Assembly: GCF_001665235.1 (NCBI RefSeq)
Contig: NZ_LZSC01000006.1
Location: forward strand, 1-64,000
Origin: Mycobacterium sp. 1100029.7
GTDB taxonomy: Bacteria > Actinomycetota > Actinomycetes > Mycobacteriales > Mycobacteriaceae
DNA length: 64,000 bases
Reading direction: 5' to 3'
The first letter of the stretch is position 1, and each line of letters begins with the position of its first letter. The position numbers and the translations under genes were made by a program. Positions 23,452 to 31,883 of this stretch are shown in pieces. Below the pieces are notes generated by a model that was not told the DNA's origin, made no database searches, and worked only from the letters and a program-made list of their open reading frames with translations.

Positions 23452-23550
23452 ATGGCTTTCGTCATCCAGTGGTTGTGGTATCTGCTGGCCTTCGTGGCGG
23501 GATCGGCTTTGGCGTGGGGCGTCGCCGCGGTGATCGGAGCACGCCGATGA
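23452..23550 (+). CDS. arfB: ArfB, small membrane protein (short form)
   Basis: The 32 residues MAFVIQWLWYLLAFVAGSAL followed by AWGVAAVIGARR form one membrane helix. Position between arfA and arfC and the FVIQW start identify ArfB. It is shorter than the roughly 50-residue M. tuberculosis protein because the hydrophilic tail is absent. Its stop overlaps the arfC start (ATGA). Confidence 0.85.
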   Translation: MAFVIQWLWYLLAFVAGSALAWGVAAVIGARR

Positions 23551-24056
23551 ACTACCCGCACGGCTGGCTACTCGGCCTGTCCTTCGCACTGGGCTTCGTA
23601 CTGACACTGGCGTCTTTGCGCCGACGCGCCGTCAAAGGCACTGATGTAGAAGGTAACTCGTCGGCAGTTGACCCGCCCACGACGAAATTCATCGCGGACC
23701 CGCCCACCACCAGGGTTGTCCTCGACTCGCCGACGACCGCGATCCCTGCGAACATCGAGTCGCGCACCACCAAGATTCCGGTGCCGAAACCGTTTGCGCT
23801 CAAACAGGTCTCGCCGGTACGGGAGACTGCGACGACAAAGATCCCGGTGCCGCCGCCGGCGCCCTTCGGCCCGGGCTCCGCGCATCCCGACCCCGACGGT
23901 CGCGGTCCGGCGGGGTGGTTGGTCAAGGCGCAGTCGGATACCCGGCTGTACTACACCCCGGATAATCCCAGCTACGACGCGACTGTCGCGCAAGTGTGGT
24001 TCAAGGACGAGAATTCGGCCCTGCGCGCCGGTTTCACGCCGTGGCACAGCACCTAG
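23547..24056 (+). CDS. arfC: ArfC, membrane-anchored protein
   Basis: This 169-residue protein has an N-terminal membrane helix (MNYPHGWLLGLSFALGFVLT) and a middle region with a repeated motif around TTK/TTR (PPTTKF, PPTTRV, SPTTAI, RTTKIPVP, ATTKIPVP). It ends in a small conserved domain (GWLVKAQSDTRLYYTPDNPS). The ATG at 23547 overlaps the arfB stop. It belongs to the arfABC operon and ends 10 bp from convergent prrB. Confidence 0.9.
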   Translation: MNYPHGWLLGLSFALGFVLTLASLRRRAVKGTDVEGNSSAVDPPTTKFIADPPTTRVVLDSPTTAIPANIESRTTKIPVPKPFALKQVSPVRETATTKIPVPPPAPFGPGSAHPDPDGRGPAGWLVKAQSDTRLYYTPDNPSYDATVAQVWFKDENSALRAGFTPWHST

Positions 24057-24066
24057 CGCGCCGGCG

Positions 24067-25407
24067 CTAGCAGGGCGCGGGCAGCCGCAGCAACAGCCGC
24101 GCGCCGCCCAGTGGACTGTCTTCCAGCGATGCCGTTCCGCCGTGCAAATGCGCCTGCTGGGCGACCAGTGCCAACCCGAGGCCCGACCCGGAGTGCGAGG
24201 CCGTCGACCCGCGGGAGAACCTCTCGAACACCACTTGGCGCTCACCTTCGGGCACGCCGCTGCCGTTGTCGTCGACGGTGATGTCCACCCCGGCGCGGGA
24301 GCTGACTGCCGACAGCTGCACCCGGGTGGCGCCGCCGTGCTTGACGGCGTTGGCGATCGCGTTGTCGACCGCCAGGCGCAGCCCGGCCGGCATCCCGACG
24401 ATGATGCACGTCGGCGACGGCACCAGCGAGACGTCGAGATCGGCGTAGACCCGGGTGGCGTCATGGGCGGCGCGATCCAGCAACTCGGTGATGTCGACCG
24501 GGACGTGATCGTCGGAGGTGGACAGTTCGCCCTGGGCCAGCCGTTCCAGCGCGCTCAGCGTGGCCTCGATCCGCGACTGGGTGCGGATCACATCGCCGAT
24601 CACCTCGTTGCGCTGGTCGTCGGGCAGATCCAGGGTCGACAACACCTCGAGGTTGGTGCGCATCGCGGTCAGGGGAGTGCGCAGTTCGTGCGACGAGACC
24701 GCCGCGAAGTCGCGCGCCGACGACAGCGCCTCCTTGGTGCGGTTCTGCTCGTTCCAAATCCGTTGCAGCATGCCTCGCATCGCCTCGGCGATCTCGACGG
24801 CCTCGGTGGCGCCGTGCACTTCCACCCGTGGCGCCTCGTCACCCGCGTCGATCAGCCGGGTTTGCTGTGCGAGCTGTTTGAACGGGCGCACCGCGAAGGA
24901 GGCCAGCAGCCACGCGAACACCGTCGACGCGAAGATGGCGAACCCACAGATCAGCAGCACCCGGCGATGAAGGTTGTTGGTCTCGGCGAGGGTGGTGTCG
25001 TAGGTCGTGCCGACGGCCAGCGAGGTCGGCTCGGGCCGCAGTATCTCGACCGTGCGCACCCGGTAGCGCACGCCGTTGACGTAGGCGTCGGCATAGTCGG
25101 CGGTCAGCTGGGGCAGCGTGACGTCGGAATTCGACGTGATCATGCTGCCGCGCCGAATGGTCATGATCGCGTCGCGGTTGGTGGGCGAGCGCGGGATGTC
25201 GTCCAGGCCGCGTGGCAGGAACGGGATCGCGAAACCCGCTGCCTCGTCCAGGTGGCGGTCCAGCCGTTCCTTGCGATCGTTGGTGATTCCGACCCAGACG
25301 ACGGCGCCGACGATCAGCACCGGAATCGCGGCACCGATGGCTGTCGCGAGCACCACCCGGGTCCGAAGCGAGGGCGTACGGGCCAACATCCGGGACAGGA
25401 AGTTCAT
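24067..25407 (-). CDS. prrB: PrrB, sensor histidine kinase
   Basis: This 446-residue kinase has two membrane helices (about 18-40 and 150-172) around an extracytoplasmic sensor domain, then HAMP. The HisKA box SSHELRTPLTAMRTNL carries the phospho-His, and the ATPase domain has NAIANAVKHGG, DDNGSGVPEG and SGSGLGLALV. It forms the PrrBA two-component pair, which is essential in M. tuberculosis. The ATG is at 25407, 16 bp after prrA. Confidence 0.94.
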   Translation of the reverse strand: MNFLSRMLARTPSLRTRVVLATAIGAAIPVLIVGAVVWVGITNDRKERLDRHLDEAAGFAIPFLPRGLDDIPRSPTNRDAIMTIRRGSMITSNSDVTLPQLTADYADAYVNGVRYRVRTVEILRPEPTSLAVGTTYDTTLAETNNLHRRVLLICGFAIFASTVFAWLLASFAVRPFKQLAQQTRLIDAGDEAPRVEVHGATEAVEIAEAMRGMLQRIWNEQNRTKEALSSARDFAAVSSHELRTPLTAMRTNLEVLSTLDLPDDQRNEVIGDVIRTQSRIEATLSALERLAQGELSTSDDHVPVDITELLDRAAHDATRVYADLDVSLVPSPTCIIVGMPAGLRLAVDNAIANAVKHGGATRVQLSAVSSRAGVDITVDDNGSGVPEGERQVVFERFSRGSTASHSGSGLGLALVAQQAHLHGGTASLEDSPLGGARLLLRLPAPC

Positions 25408-25423
25408 GGCAGCGGTTGCCTCG

Positions 25424-26134
25424 TCACTGCATACGCAGCACAAACCCCACGCCGCGGACGGTGTGCAGCAACCGGGGGCCGCCGTTGGCCTCCAACTTGC
25501 GGCGCAGGTAACCGATGAAGACGTCGACGACGTTCGTGTCGGCGGCGAAGTCGTATCCCCACACCAGCTCGAGCAGCTGGGCACGGGACAGCACCGCCGT
25601 CTTGTGCTCGGCCAGCACCGCCAACAGATCGAATTCGCGCTTGGTCAGGTCGACGTCGACGCCGTTGACCCGAGCCCTGCGGCCTGGGATGTCCACTTCC
25701 AGCGGTCCCACCGTGATGGTTTCCGAGGAGGTCGAGGCGACCGCACCGCGGCGGCGCAACAGCGCCTTCACCCGGGCCACCAGCTCAGCCAGCACGAACG
25801 GTTTGACGAGGTAGTCGTCGGCGCCGGCCTCCAGGCCGGCCACTCGGTCGTCGACCGAGCTGCGGGCGGACAGCACGCAGACCGGGACGTCGTTGTCCAT
25901 GGCACGAAGGGCGGTCACGACGCTGACGCCGTCCAGCACCGGCATGTTGATGTCGAGCACGATCGCGTCGGGGCGGGTCTCGGTGGCGCTGCGCAAGGCC
26001 TCGGCCCCGTCGACGGCGGTGGAGACTTCGAAGCCGGATAGCCGCAGGCCGCGTTCCAGCGAGGCAAGCACGTCGGAGTCGTCGTCGACGACCAACACGC
26101 GAGGTGAGCTCACACCAGAGTCCATGCCGCCCAT
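25424..26134 (-). CDS. prrA: PrrA, OmpR-family response regulator
   Basis: This 236-residue protein has a receiver domain with VVDDDSDV, the phospho-acceptor Asp in [11 protein letters not shown] and the Lys in YLVKPF. An OmpR-type winged helix follows ([17 protein letters not shown], then [13 protein letters not shown]). Starts at ATG 26134 (MGGMDSG) and 26125 are possible. The first matches the M. tuberculosis protein. Confidence 0.95.
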   Translation of the reverse strand: MGGMDSGVSSPRVLVVDDDSDVLASLERGLRLSGFEVSTAVDGAEALRSATETRPDAIVLDINMPVLDGVSVVTALRAMDNDVPVCVLSARSSVDDRVAGLEAGADDYLVKPFVLAELVARVKALLRRRGAVASTSSETITVGPLEVDIPGRRARVNGVDVDLTKREFDLLAVLAEHKTAVLSRAQLLELVWGYDFAADTNVVDVFIGYLRRKLEANGGPRLLHTVRGVGFVLRMQ

Positions 26135-26350
26135 TTTGCCGGATTGTTGCCCACGACGGGCCGCGGGGGAGTGCAGCAGTGCCTAAATGGTTATGTTTTC
26201 GAGTCTCGACCGCGACTGGGTACCGATTCCGCCGTGCCATGATCGAATCCGAGTGGCAGGCTGAGACTTTCACGGTCTTGGCCGGCGTTGCTGTTGCGGG
26301 CCTTCGGTTTCGGTGCCACTTCGTGCAAAGAAACTAGATATGGAATCGCT

Positions 26351-28231
26351 GTGACTGAGGCCATGGGCCCGCATGATGAACATGTTTTTCGCTCGACTGC
26401 AGCGATCGCCGCTGCACCGAACCGTCCCGGGCCTGCCTCGGACCTCAAGCGGCTACTGCCCTACCTGATTCCACACCGTGGCAGCTGGATCGCCATCGTC
26501 CTGGTCGCGGTCACGAGTCTTGTTGCAACGGTGGGCATTCCAATCATGACCAGAGCCGTCATCGACGGCCCGGTGCGCCACCACGACCAGAGTGGGTTGT
26601 GGATGTTGGGCATCGCGGCCACGGCGCTGGGTCTGGGAGACGCGGCGATGTTGTTCATCCGCCGCTGGTTCACCGCGCGCGCGACGATGGGCGTCGAGGC
26701 CGATATCCGCAGGGACCTGCACGCCCGCCTGCAGATCCTTCCGATGGCGTTTCATCATCGATGGCAAACCGGCCAGCTGGTGTCGCGGCTGATGAACGAC
26801 CTGTCCACGATCCGCGACCTGATGTCGTTCGGCGCGGTGTTCATGCTGCTCAACATCCTGCAGATCACCGTGGTGACGGCATGCCTGCTGGTGATGTATT
26901 GGCCGCTGGGCCTGGTCGTGCTGGGCTCGATTGTCCCGATCGTGGCCGCCGTGCTGCGTTACCAGCCGGAGTTCACCCGGCTGTCGCGCCAGGCGCAAGA
27001 CCAATCCGGCTCTCTCGCAACGCATGTCGAGGAGTCGGCCGCGGGCCGCGGCGTGGTGCTGGCATTCGGCCGCGAGGACCAGGTGTTCGGTCGGTTCGAC
27101 GCGCAGGCCGGCAGAATGTACGAAATAGGCCGTGCCAAGGTCTCGGTGGCGGCGAAGTTCTGGACCCTGCTCGAAGTCATCCCGAATGTGGCGCTCGTCG
27201 TTCTGTTGGCGTTCGGTGCCTATGCGGCGGGCCACGGTCTGGTGACCGTCGGCACGCTGGCCGCCTTCATCACGATGACACTGTCGCTGGTCTGGCCGGT
27301 CGCCTCGATGGGCTTTCTGCTCTCGATGACCCAGGAGGCGATGACGGCGGCGAACCGGATCGCCGAAATCTTCGACGTGCCCTGCGATATCAGCGACGGA
27401 TCCCACTCGCATCCGGTTCCGGCCGGGCGACTGGAGCTTCGCGATGTCGGCTTCCGGGTGCCCGATGCGTCGGGCGGTGACAAGTGGTTGCTGCGCCACG
27501 TCACGCTGGCGGTGGAGCCGGGCGAGACGCTGGCCCTGGTCGGTGCTACCGGTATAGGGAAAACTCTTCTGACAGCATTGCTTTCGCGAATCTATGACGC
27601 GTCGGAAGGGCAGATCCTGCTCGATGGGATGAATACCCAGGACATGTCGCTGCTGTCGCTGCGCGGCGCGGTGTGCACCGCATTCGACGATCCGACGGTC
27701 TTCTCGATGTCGGTCGCCGAAAATCTGCGGCTGGGCCGGCGGGAGGCCACCGACGCGGAGTTGGCCGCGGCTCTCGACATCGCCGCGGCGCGGTTCGTCG
27801 AGGACCTGCCGTTTGGCATCCACACCCGCATCGGGGAGCAGGGCATCCGGCTTTCGGGTGGGCAACGTCAGCGGCTTTGTCTGGCCCGCGCGATCGTCGC
27901 GATGCCGAAGCTGCTGGTGGTCGACGACGCCCTGTCCGGCCTCGACGCGCAGACCGAGACCGAGATCAGCGAGGCGCTCCGGGTGGCGCTGGGCGGGGTT
28001 ACCAGTGTCATCGTCGCGCGCCGCCTGTCGACCGTGCTGCTGGCCGACCGGGTGGCGCTGCTGGAAGAAGACGAATCCGGTCCCACGATCACCCATATCG
28101 GCACCCATGCCGAGCTGTTCGCCCGGGTGCCGGGCTACCGCTACCTGTTGACCGCACATCACGGCCATGACGACGACGTCATCGACTGCAACGCAACACA
28201 ATTCGCAATGAAGATGACGGAGAACCGATGA
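26351..28231 (+). CDS. ABC exporter half-transporter, degenerate-site subunit
   Basis: This 626-residue protein has a six-helix membrane domain (about 45-330) and a C-terminal ATPase. Walker A is GATGIGKT, the signature is canonical LSGGQRQRL, but Walker B ends in Asp-Asp (LLVVDDALSGLD) instead of Asp-Glu, and the switch His is Arg (VIVARRLSTV). This is the pattern of the non-hydrolysing half of a heterodimeric exporter. The GTG at 26351 is chosen. The next gene overlaps by 4 bp (ATGA). It was not recognised at this place in M. tuberculosis. Confidence 0.88.
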   Translation: MTEAMGPHDEHVFRSTAAIAAAPNRPGPASDLKRLLPYLIPHRGSWIAIVLVAVTSLVATVGIPIMTRAVIDGPVRHHDQSGLWMLGIAATALGLGDAAMLFIRRWFTARATMGVEADIRRDLHARLQILPMAFHHRWQTGQLVSRLMNDLSTIRDLMSFGAVFMLLNILQITVVTACLLVMYWPLGLVVLGSIVPIVAAVLRYQPEFTRLSRQAQDQSGSLATHVEESAAGRGVVLAFGREDQVFGRFDAQAGRMYEIGRAKVSVAAKFWTLLEVIPNVALVVLLAFGAYAAGHGLVTVGTLAAFITMTLSLVWPVASMGFLLSMTQEAMTAANRIAEIFDVPCDISDGSHSHPVPAGRLELRDVGFRVPDASGGDKWLLRHVTLAVEPGETLALVGATGIGKTLLTALLSRIYDASEGQILLDGMNTQDMSLLSLRGAVCTAFDDPTVFSMSVAENLRLGRREATDAELAAALDIAAARFVEDLPFGIHTRIGEQGIRLSGGQRQRLCLARAIVAMPKLLVVDDALSGLDAQTETEISEALRVALGGVTSVIVARRLSTVLLADRVALLEEDESGPTITHIGTHAELFARVPGYRYLLTAHHGHDDDVIDCNATQFAMKMTENR

Positions 28232-30177
28232 CGACGCTGGACACCAGGACCATCCCGGTGAACACCCACGAAGCGACCACCGGCCATCTCGATCCAACGG
28301 TCGACGAAACCCGGATCCGCGGACACGACGCGCGCACCCTGCTCGGCTCGCTACTGCGGCCGCACGTGCTGATCCTGACCTCCCTGCTGGGTTTTGCCTT
28401 GCTGGAAAATGCTGCGCGACTGTCGATTCCGATGTTGGTTCGGCGGGGTATCGACGACGGGATTCCGGGCGTCATGCACGGCGATTCGGCGGACGGCCTG
28501 GTGCTGATCGTCGCATCCCTGGGTGCGGTGGTGGTCGTGCACGGCATCAGCCGGTGGGCTTTCCTGAACCGCGCCGGACGGCTCCGCCAGCAGATCCTGC
28601 TGGACTTGCGCCGTCGGGTGTTTCGGCACTTCCAGCGGCTCGATATCGCTTTCCACGAGCGCTACACCACCGGCCGGGTGGTGACCCGGTTGACCAGCGA
28701 TGTCGAAGCCGTCGACGACATGCTGTTCGCCGGCTTCGACTGCCTGATCACCACGGCGCTGACGCCACTGGGCATCGGCATCCTGCTGGTGGTCCTGGAC
28801 TGGCGGCTGGGCTTGATGTGCCTCGCGGTGTTCCCGATCCTGCTGCTGCTCGGCGCGTGGTTTCGCCGTCAGTCGACGAGCACTTACCGCGAGGTCCGGG
28901 AGAGCACAGCGCTGGTCATCATGCAGTTCATCGAGACGATGGGCGGTATCAAGGCGATACAGGCCTATCGTCGGGAATCGCGGACCCAGGTGATCTTCGA
29001 GGACATCGCCGACCAGTACCGGGCCATTCTGGTGAAGTCCTTCAAGCTGATGGCGGTGTTCACTCCAGGCGTGAAGGTCATCGGCAACGTCACGACCGGT
29101 CTGGTGATTCTCTATGGCGGCAGCCGCGTGCTGAACGGTGACATGACGATCGGCACCTTCGCGGCCTTTCTGCTGTATCTGCGGATGTTCTTCGAGCCCT
29201 TGCATGAGATGACGAATTTCTTCAACGCCTTCCAGGCCGCCACCTCGGCGCTGGAGAAGTTGGCGGCCGCACTCAACACACGTCCGGCGATCGCCGAACC
29301 GGAAATGCCGCTGGCTCGCTGCGGCAACAGACGAGCGACGGACTTCGCCTCGGGCACAGTGGTTTTCGATGACGTGCACTTCAGTTACGTCCCGGGCCGT
29401 CCGGTGCTGTCGGGTCTGTCGGTGACGGTTCCGGCCGGCCAGACGGTGGCCTTGGTGGGCCGCAGCGGCACCGGCAAGTCCACCATCGCCAAACTGCTCG
29501 CCCGGTTCTACGACCCGAGTTCGGGCTCGATCACACTGGACGGAGTCGACCTTCGCGATCTCACGCACGACGATCTGCGGCGCAATGTGGTGCTGGTCGC
29601 GCAGGAGAGTTTTCTGTTCACCGGCTCTATCGCCGACAACATCCGGTTCGGCCGGCCCGAGGCCACTGACGCCGAGGTCAGGGATGCGGCCGCGACGATC
29701 GGGGCCGATCTGTTCATCGCCGCGCTGCCCGCGGGTTATCAAACCGAGGTCAGCAATGGCGGCGTGGAGCTGTCGGCGGGTCAGCGGCAGCTGATCGCGT
29801 TGGCCCGCGCGTTGCTGACCGATTCGGCGGTGCTGATCGTGGACGAGGCGACGTCGGCGCTGGACGTTCCCGGTGAGCGGATGGTGCAACACGCGTTGGC
29901 CACGGTGCTCGCCGATCGAACGGCGTTGATCGTCGCCCACCGACTCGACGTGGTCGACAATGCCGATCGGGTCCTGGTGCTGGGCGAGGACGGACTGATC
30001 ATCGCTGACGGGACGCCCGCCGAGCTGATGCACCACGGCGAGCGCACACCGCGACGCTGTTCGGGCCACGGAGGTAGATCAGCGGTTCCGCAAGCCGCTC
30101 AACTGCAACGCCAGCTGCCGTCGCACAGCGGGAATCTGCGCGGCCAGCCGCATCCCCGAGTTACGCAGCGGCCGTAA
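28228..30177 (+). CDS. ABC exporter half-transporter, catalytic subunit, with a frameshifted C-terminus
   Basis: This is the partner of the preceding gene: a six-helix membrane domain and an ATPase with Walker A GRSGTGKS, Walker B LIVDEATSALD with catalytic Glu, and switch His in LIVAHRLDVV. The signature is the variant LSAGQRQ, which with the partner's Walker motifs makes the degenerate site. The last ~45 residues after ELMHHGER are Arg/Pro/Gln-rich and run 99 bp into the convergent gene. One extra base near 30045 would give ERYTATLFGPRR and a stop at 30075-30077, so a 1-nt deletion or sequence error is likely. Confidence 0.86.
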   Translation: MTTLDTRTIPVNTHEATTGHLDPTVDETRIRGHDARTLLGSLLRPHVLILTSLLGFALLENAARLSIPMLVRRGIDDGIPGVMHGDSADGLVLIVASLGAVVVVHGISRWAFLNRAGRLRQQILLDLRRRVFRHFQRLDIAFHERYTTGRVVTRLTSDVEAVDDMLFAGFDCLITTALTPLGIGILLVVLDWRLGLMCLAVFPILLLLGAWFRRQSTSTYREVRESTALVIMQFIETMGGIKAIQAYRRESRTQVIFEDIADQYRAILVKSFKLMAVFTPGVKVIGNVTTGLVILYGGSRVLNGDMTIGTFAAFLLYLRMFFEPLHEMTNFFNAFQAATSALEKLAAALNTRPAIAEPEMPLARCGNRRATDFASGTVVFDDVHFSYVPGRPVLSGLSVTVPAGQTVALVGRSGTGKSTIAKLLARFYDPSSGSITLDGVDLRDLTHDDLRRNVVLVAQESFLFTGSIADNIRFGRPEATDAEVRDAAATIGADLFIAALPAGYQTEVSNGGVELSAGQRQLIALARALLTDSAVLIVDEATSALDVPGERMVQHALATVLADRTALIVAHRLDVVDNADRVLVLGEDGLIIADGTPAELMHHGERTPRRCSGHGGRSAVPQAAQLQRQLPSHSGNLRGQPHPRVTQRP

Positions 30178-31218
30178 CGGGCGTGGCAGCGTCGAGACCC
30201 GGGTGAGTCGGCCGGTCAGCCGCAACACCTGCTCGGCCCGGCGGCGCTGGACCGTGCCGTAGCGGTCCAGCGCCGCGTCGGATCCGCCCGCCACGACATC
30301 GGACAGCGCGGCCGCCAGCGAAATCCCGTCGTCGATCCCGAGATTCATGCCCTGGCCGCCGGCGGGGCTGTGCACATGGGCGGCATCGCCGGACAGCAGC
30401 ACCCGCCCGGACCGGTAACGATCGGCGACGCGATGGTGGATCCGGAACCGGGTTCCCCACAGCAACTCGGTGACTACGGTGGCACCCGGCCCGAATCCCC
30501 GGCTGTCCAACAATGACTGGACGAAGTCTGCTGTCGGCGTCTGCGGCGCTTGCGTAGTGGGCGCGACGACCCGAAAGATGTTGTCGGGCAGGGGAGCCAG
30601 CACGGTCATGCCTTCGCTGGCGTAGAACAGGACGACCTCGTCGCGAGGTGCCGCGCCCGAGACCCGGACGTCGGCCAGCGTGAAGGATTCGGCGAATTCA
30701 CCACCGGTGAAACCGATTCCCGCCTGATCCCGAACCGTGCTGTGTACGCCGTCGGCTCCGACGATGTAGCCGGCGCGAATGCTGTCGCCGTCGGCGAAGG
30801 TGGCCGTCGCACCGTCGGCATCCTGGGTGATCCGGCTCAGGACCTTGGGCCGCACCACGGTGCCGCCCAGTTCGTGTAGTCGCTCCAGCAGGAGCCGCTC
30901 GGTGTCGGCCTGCGAGAGCATCAGGGTGTACGGATGCGCCGTCGGTAGCTCGCTGAACTCGACCGGAATCAGCGTCCGCCGGCCCTGGCGAATCGTGAAG
31001 CGCGGTGCGATCAGTCCGGCCTTGACCAGGCGCCGTGCCACATCCAGTTCTTCGAGCACTTCGAGGGTGCGGGCGTTGACCGCGGCGGCGCGGGAGGTGT
31101 TCGCGCCCTGGGACTGCTGGTCGATCAGGACCGTCGGGACGCCGCGGGCAATCAGTGACGCGGCGAGCGCCAGGCCGGTGGGCCCGGCGCCTACCACCAG
31201 GACATCGGTGTCGTGCAT
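30079..31218 (-). CDS. FAD-dependent aromatic monooxygenase
   Basis: This 379-residue group A flavin monooxygenase (PHBH fold) has VLVVGAGPTGLALAASL for FAD, GADGVHSTVRDQAGI (the DG motif for FAD and NAD(P)H), and GRVLLSGDAAHVHSPAGGQG (GD motif). It lacks the thioredoxin-like C-terminal domain found in many polyketide hydroxylases. Relatives hydroxylate polyketides or inactivate rifamycins and tetracyclines. It is divergent from a TetR gene and convergent with an ABC exporter, which suggests a drug or xenobiotic response. Confidence 0.88.
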   Translation of the reverse strand: MHDTDVLVVGAGPTGLALAASLIARGVPTVLIDQQSQGANTSRAAAVNARTLEVLEELDVARRLVKAGLIAPRFTIRQGRRTLIPVEFSELPTAHPYTLMLSQADTERLLLERLHELGGTVVRPKVLSRITQDADGATATFADGDSIRAGYIVGADGVHSTVRDQAGIGFTGGEFAESFTLADVRVSGAAPRDEVVLFYASEGMTVLAPLPDNIFRVVAPTTQAPQTPTADFVQSLLDSRGFGPGATVVTELLWGTRFRIHHRVADRYRSGRVLLSGDAAHVHSPAGGQGMNLGIDDGISLAAALSDVVAGGSDAALDRYGTVQRRRAEQVLRLTGRLTRVSTLPRPLRPLRNSGMRLAAQIPAVRRQLALQLSGLRNR

Positions 31219-31253
31219 GGAATCGGCTCCTCTCGGGAAGCTTCGATGAGCTA

Positions 31254-31330
31254 GTCAACGCTTGTTGGCATACCTCATGCTGGCGCGCCGATGCGGCGAT
31301 GTCAACAGTTGTTGGCCTACAGTTGTTGAC
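31254..31330. promoter_or_regulatory. repeated TetR operator-like sites
   Basis: GTCAACGCTTGTTGGC at 31254-31269 and GTCAACAGTTGTTGGC at 31301-31316 are two copies of one near-palindromic 16-mer. A third TTGTTGAC half-site follows at 31323-31330, directly before the TetR ATG. GTCAACA at 31301 and TGTTGAC at 31324 also form a wider perfect inverted repeat. The layout fits autoregulated repression of both divergent genes. Confidence 0.7.
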
Positions 31331-31879
31331 ATGAAGCGCTCCTCCGAGCAGACCAAGGCCCGGATCCTGGCTGCGGCCCGGGAGAGGTTCGGATCGGCCG
31401 GCTTCCAGGCGGCCACTATCCGTGCCATCGCTGCCGACGCCGGAGTGGATCCGGCGATGGTGATGCGGTACTACGGCAGCAAAGATCAGCTGTTCGCCGC
31501 CGCCGCGGAGTTCGATCTCCGGTTTCCCGACGTCGCGGCCATGCAGTCCACCCAGATCGGGCGGTCGCTGGTCCGGCATTTCCTGGAGCGCTGGGAAGAT
31601 GATGCACTGGTGATTTTGTTGCGCTCCAGCGCGACCAACGACGACGCCGCACAACGCATGCAGGAGATCTTCCAGGCTCAAATCCAGCCGCTGGCAGCAT
31701 CTTTCGTCTCGGAGCAGGAAGCCGGGGTGCGGGCCGGTCTGGTCGCGACTCAAATCCTGGGCATGGCATTGTGCCGCTTCGTATTACGGCTTCCACCCGT
31801 GGTGCAGATGACCCGCGACGAGATCGCCGACTGGCTCGGCCCGACGATCCAGCGCTACCTGGGATTGCCGGAAAGCTGA
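31331..31879 (+). CDS. TetR-family transcriptional regulator
   Basis: This 182-residue protein has an N-terminal TetR helix-turn-helix (ARERFGSAGFQAATIRAIAA, DAGVDPAMVMRYYGSKDQLF) and a helical ligand-binding domain with a C-terminal region (RDEIADWLGPTIQRYL) seen in AcrR-like repressors. The ATG at 31331 directly follows an operator half-site, so the mRNA leader must be very short. It probably represses the divergent monooxygenase and itself. Confidence 0.9.
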   Translation: MKRSSEQTKARILAAARERFGSAGFQAATIRAIAADAGVDPAMVMRYYGSKDQLFAAAAEFDLRFPDVAAMQSTQIGRSLVRHFLERWEDDALVILLRSSATNDDAAQRMQEIFQAQIQPLAASFVSEQEAGVRAGLVATQILGMALCRFVLRLPPVVQMTRDEIADWLGPTIQRYLGLPES

Positions 31880-31883
31880 ACGC

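Noticed and set aside
28351..30069. 572-residue antisense frame over the second ABC subunit
   Set aside because: It is a shadow with His/Gln/Arg-rich composition. The plus-strand ABC domains are unambiguous.
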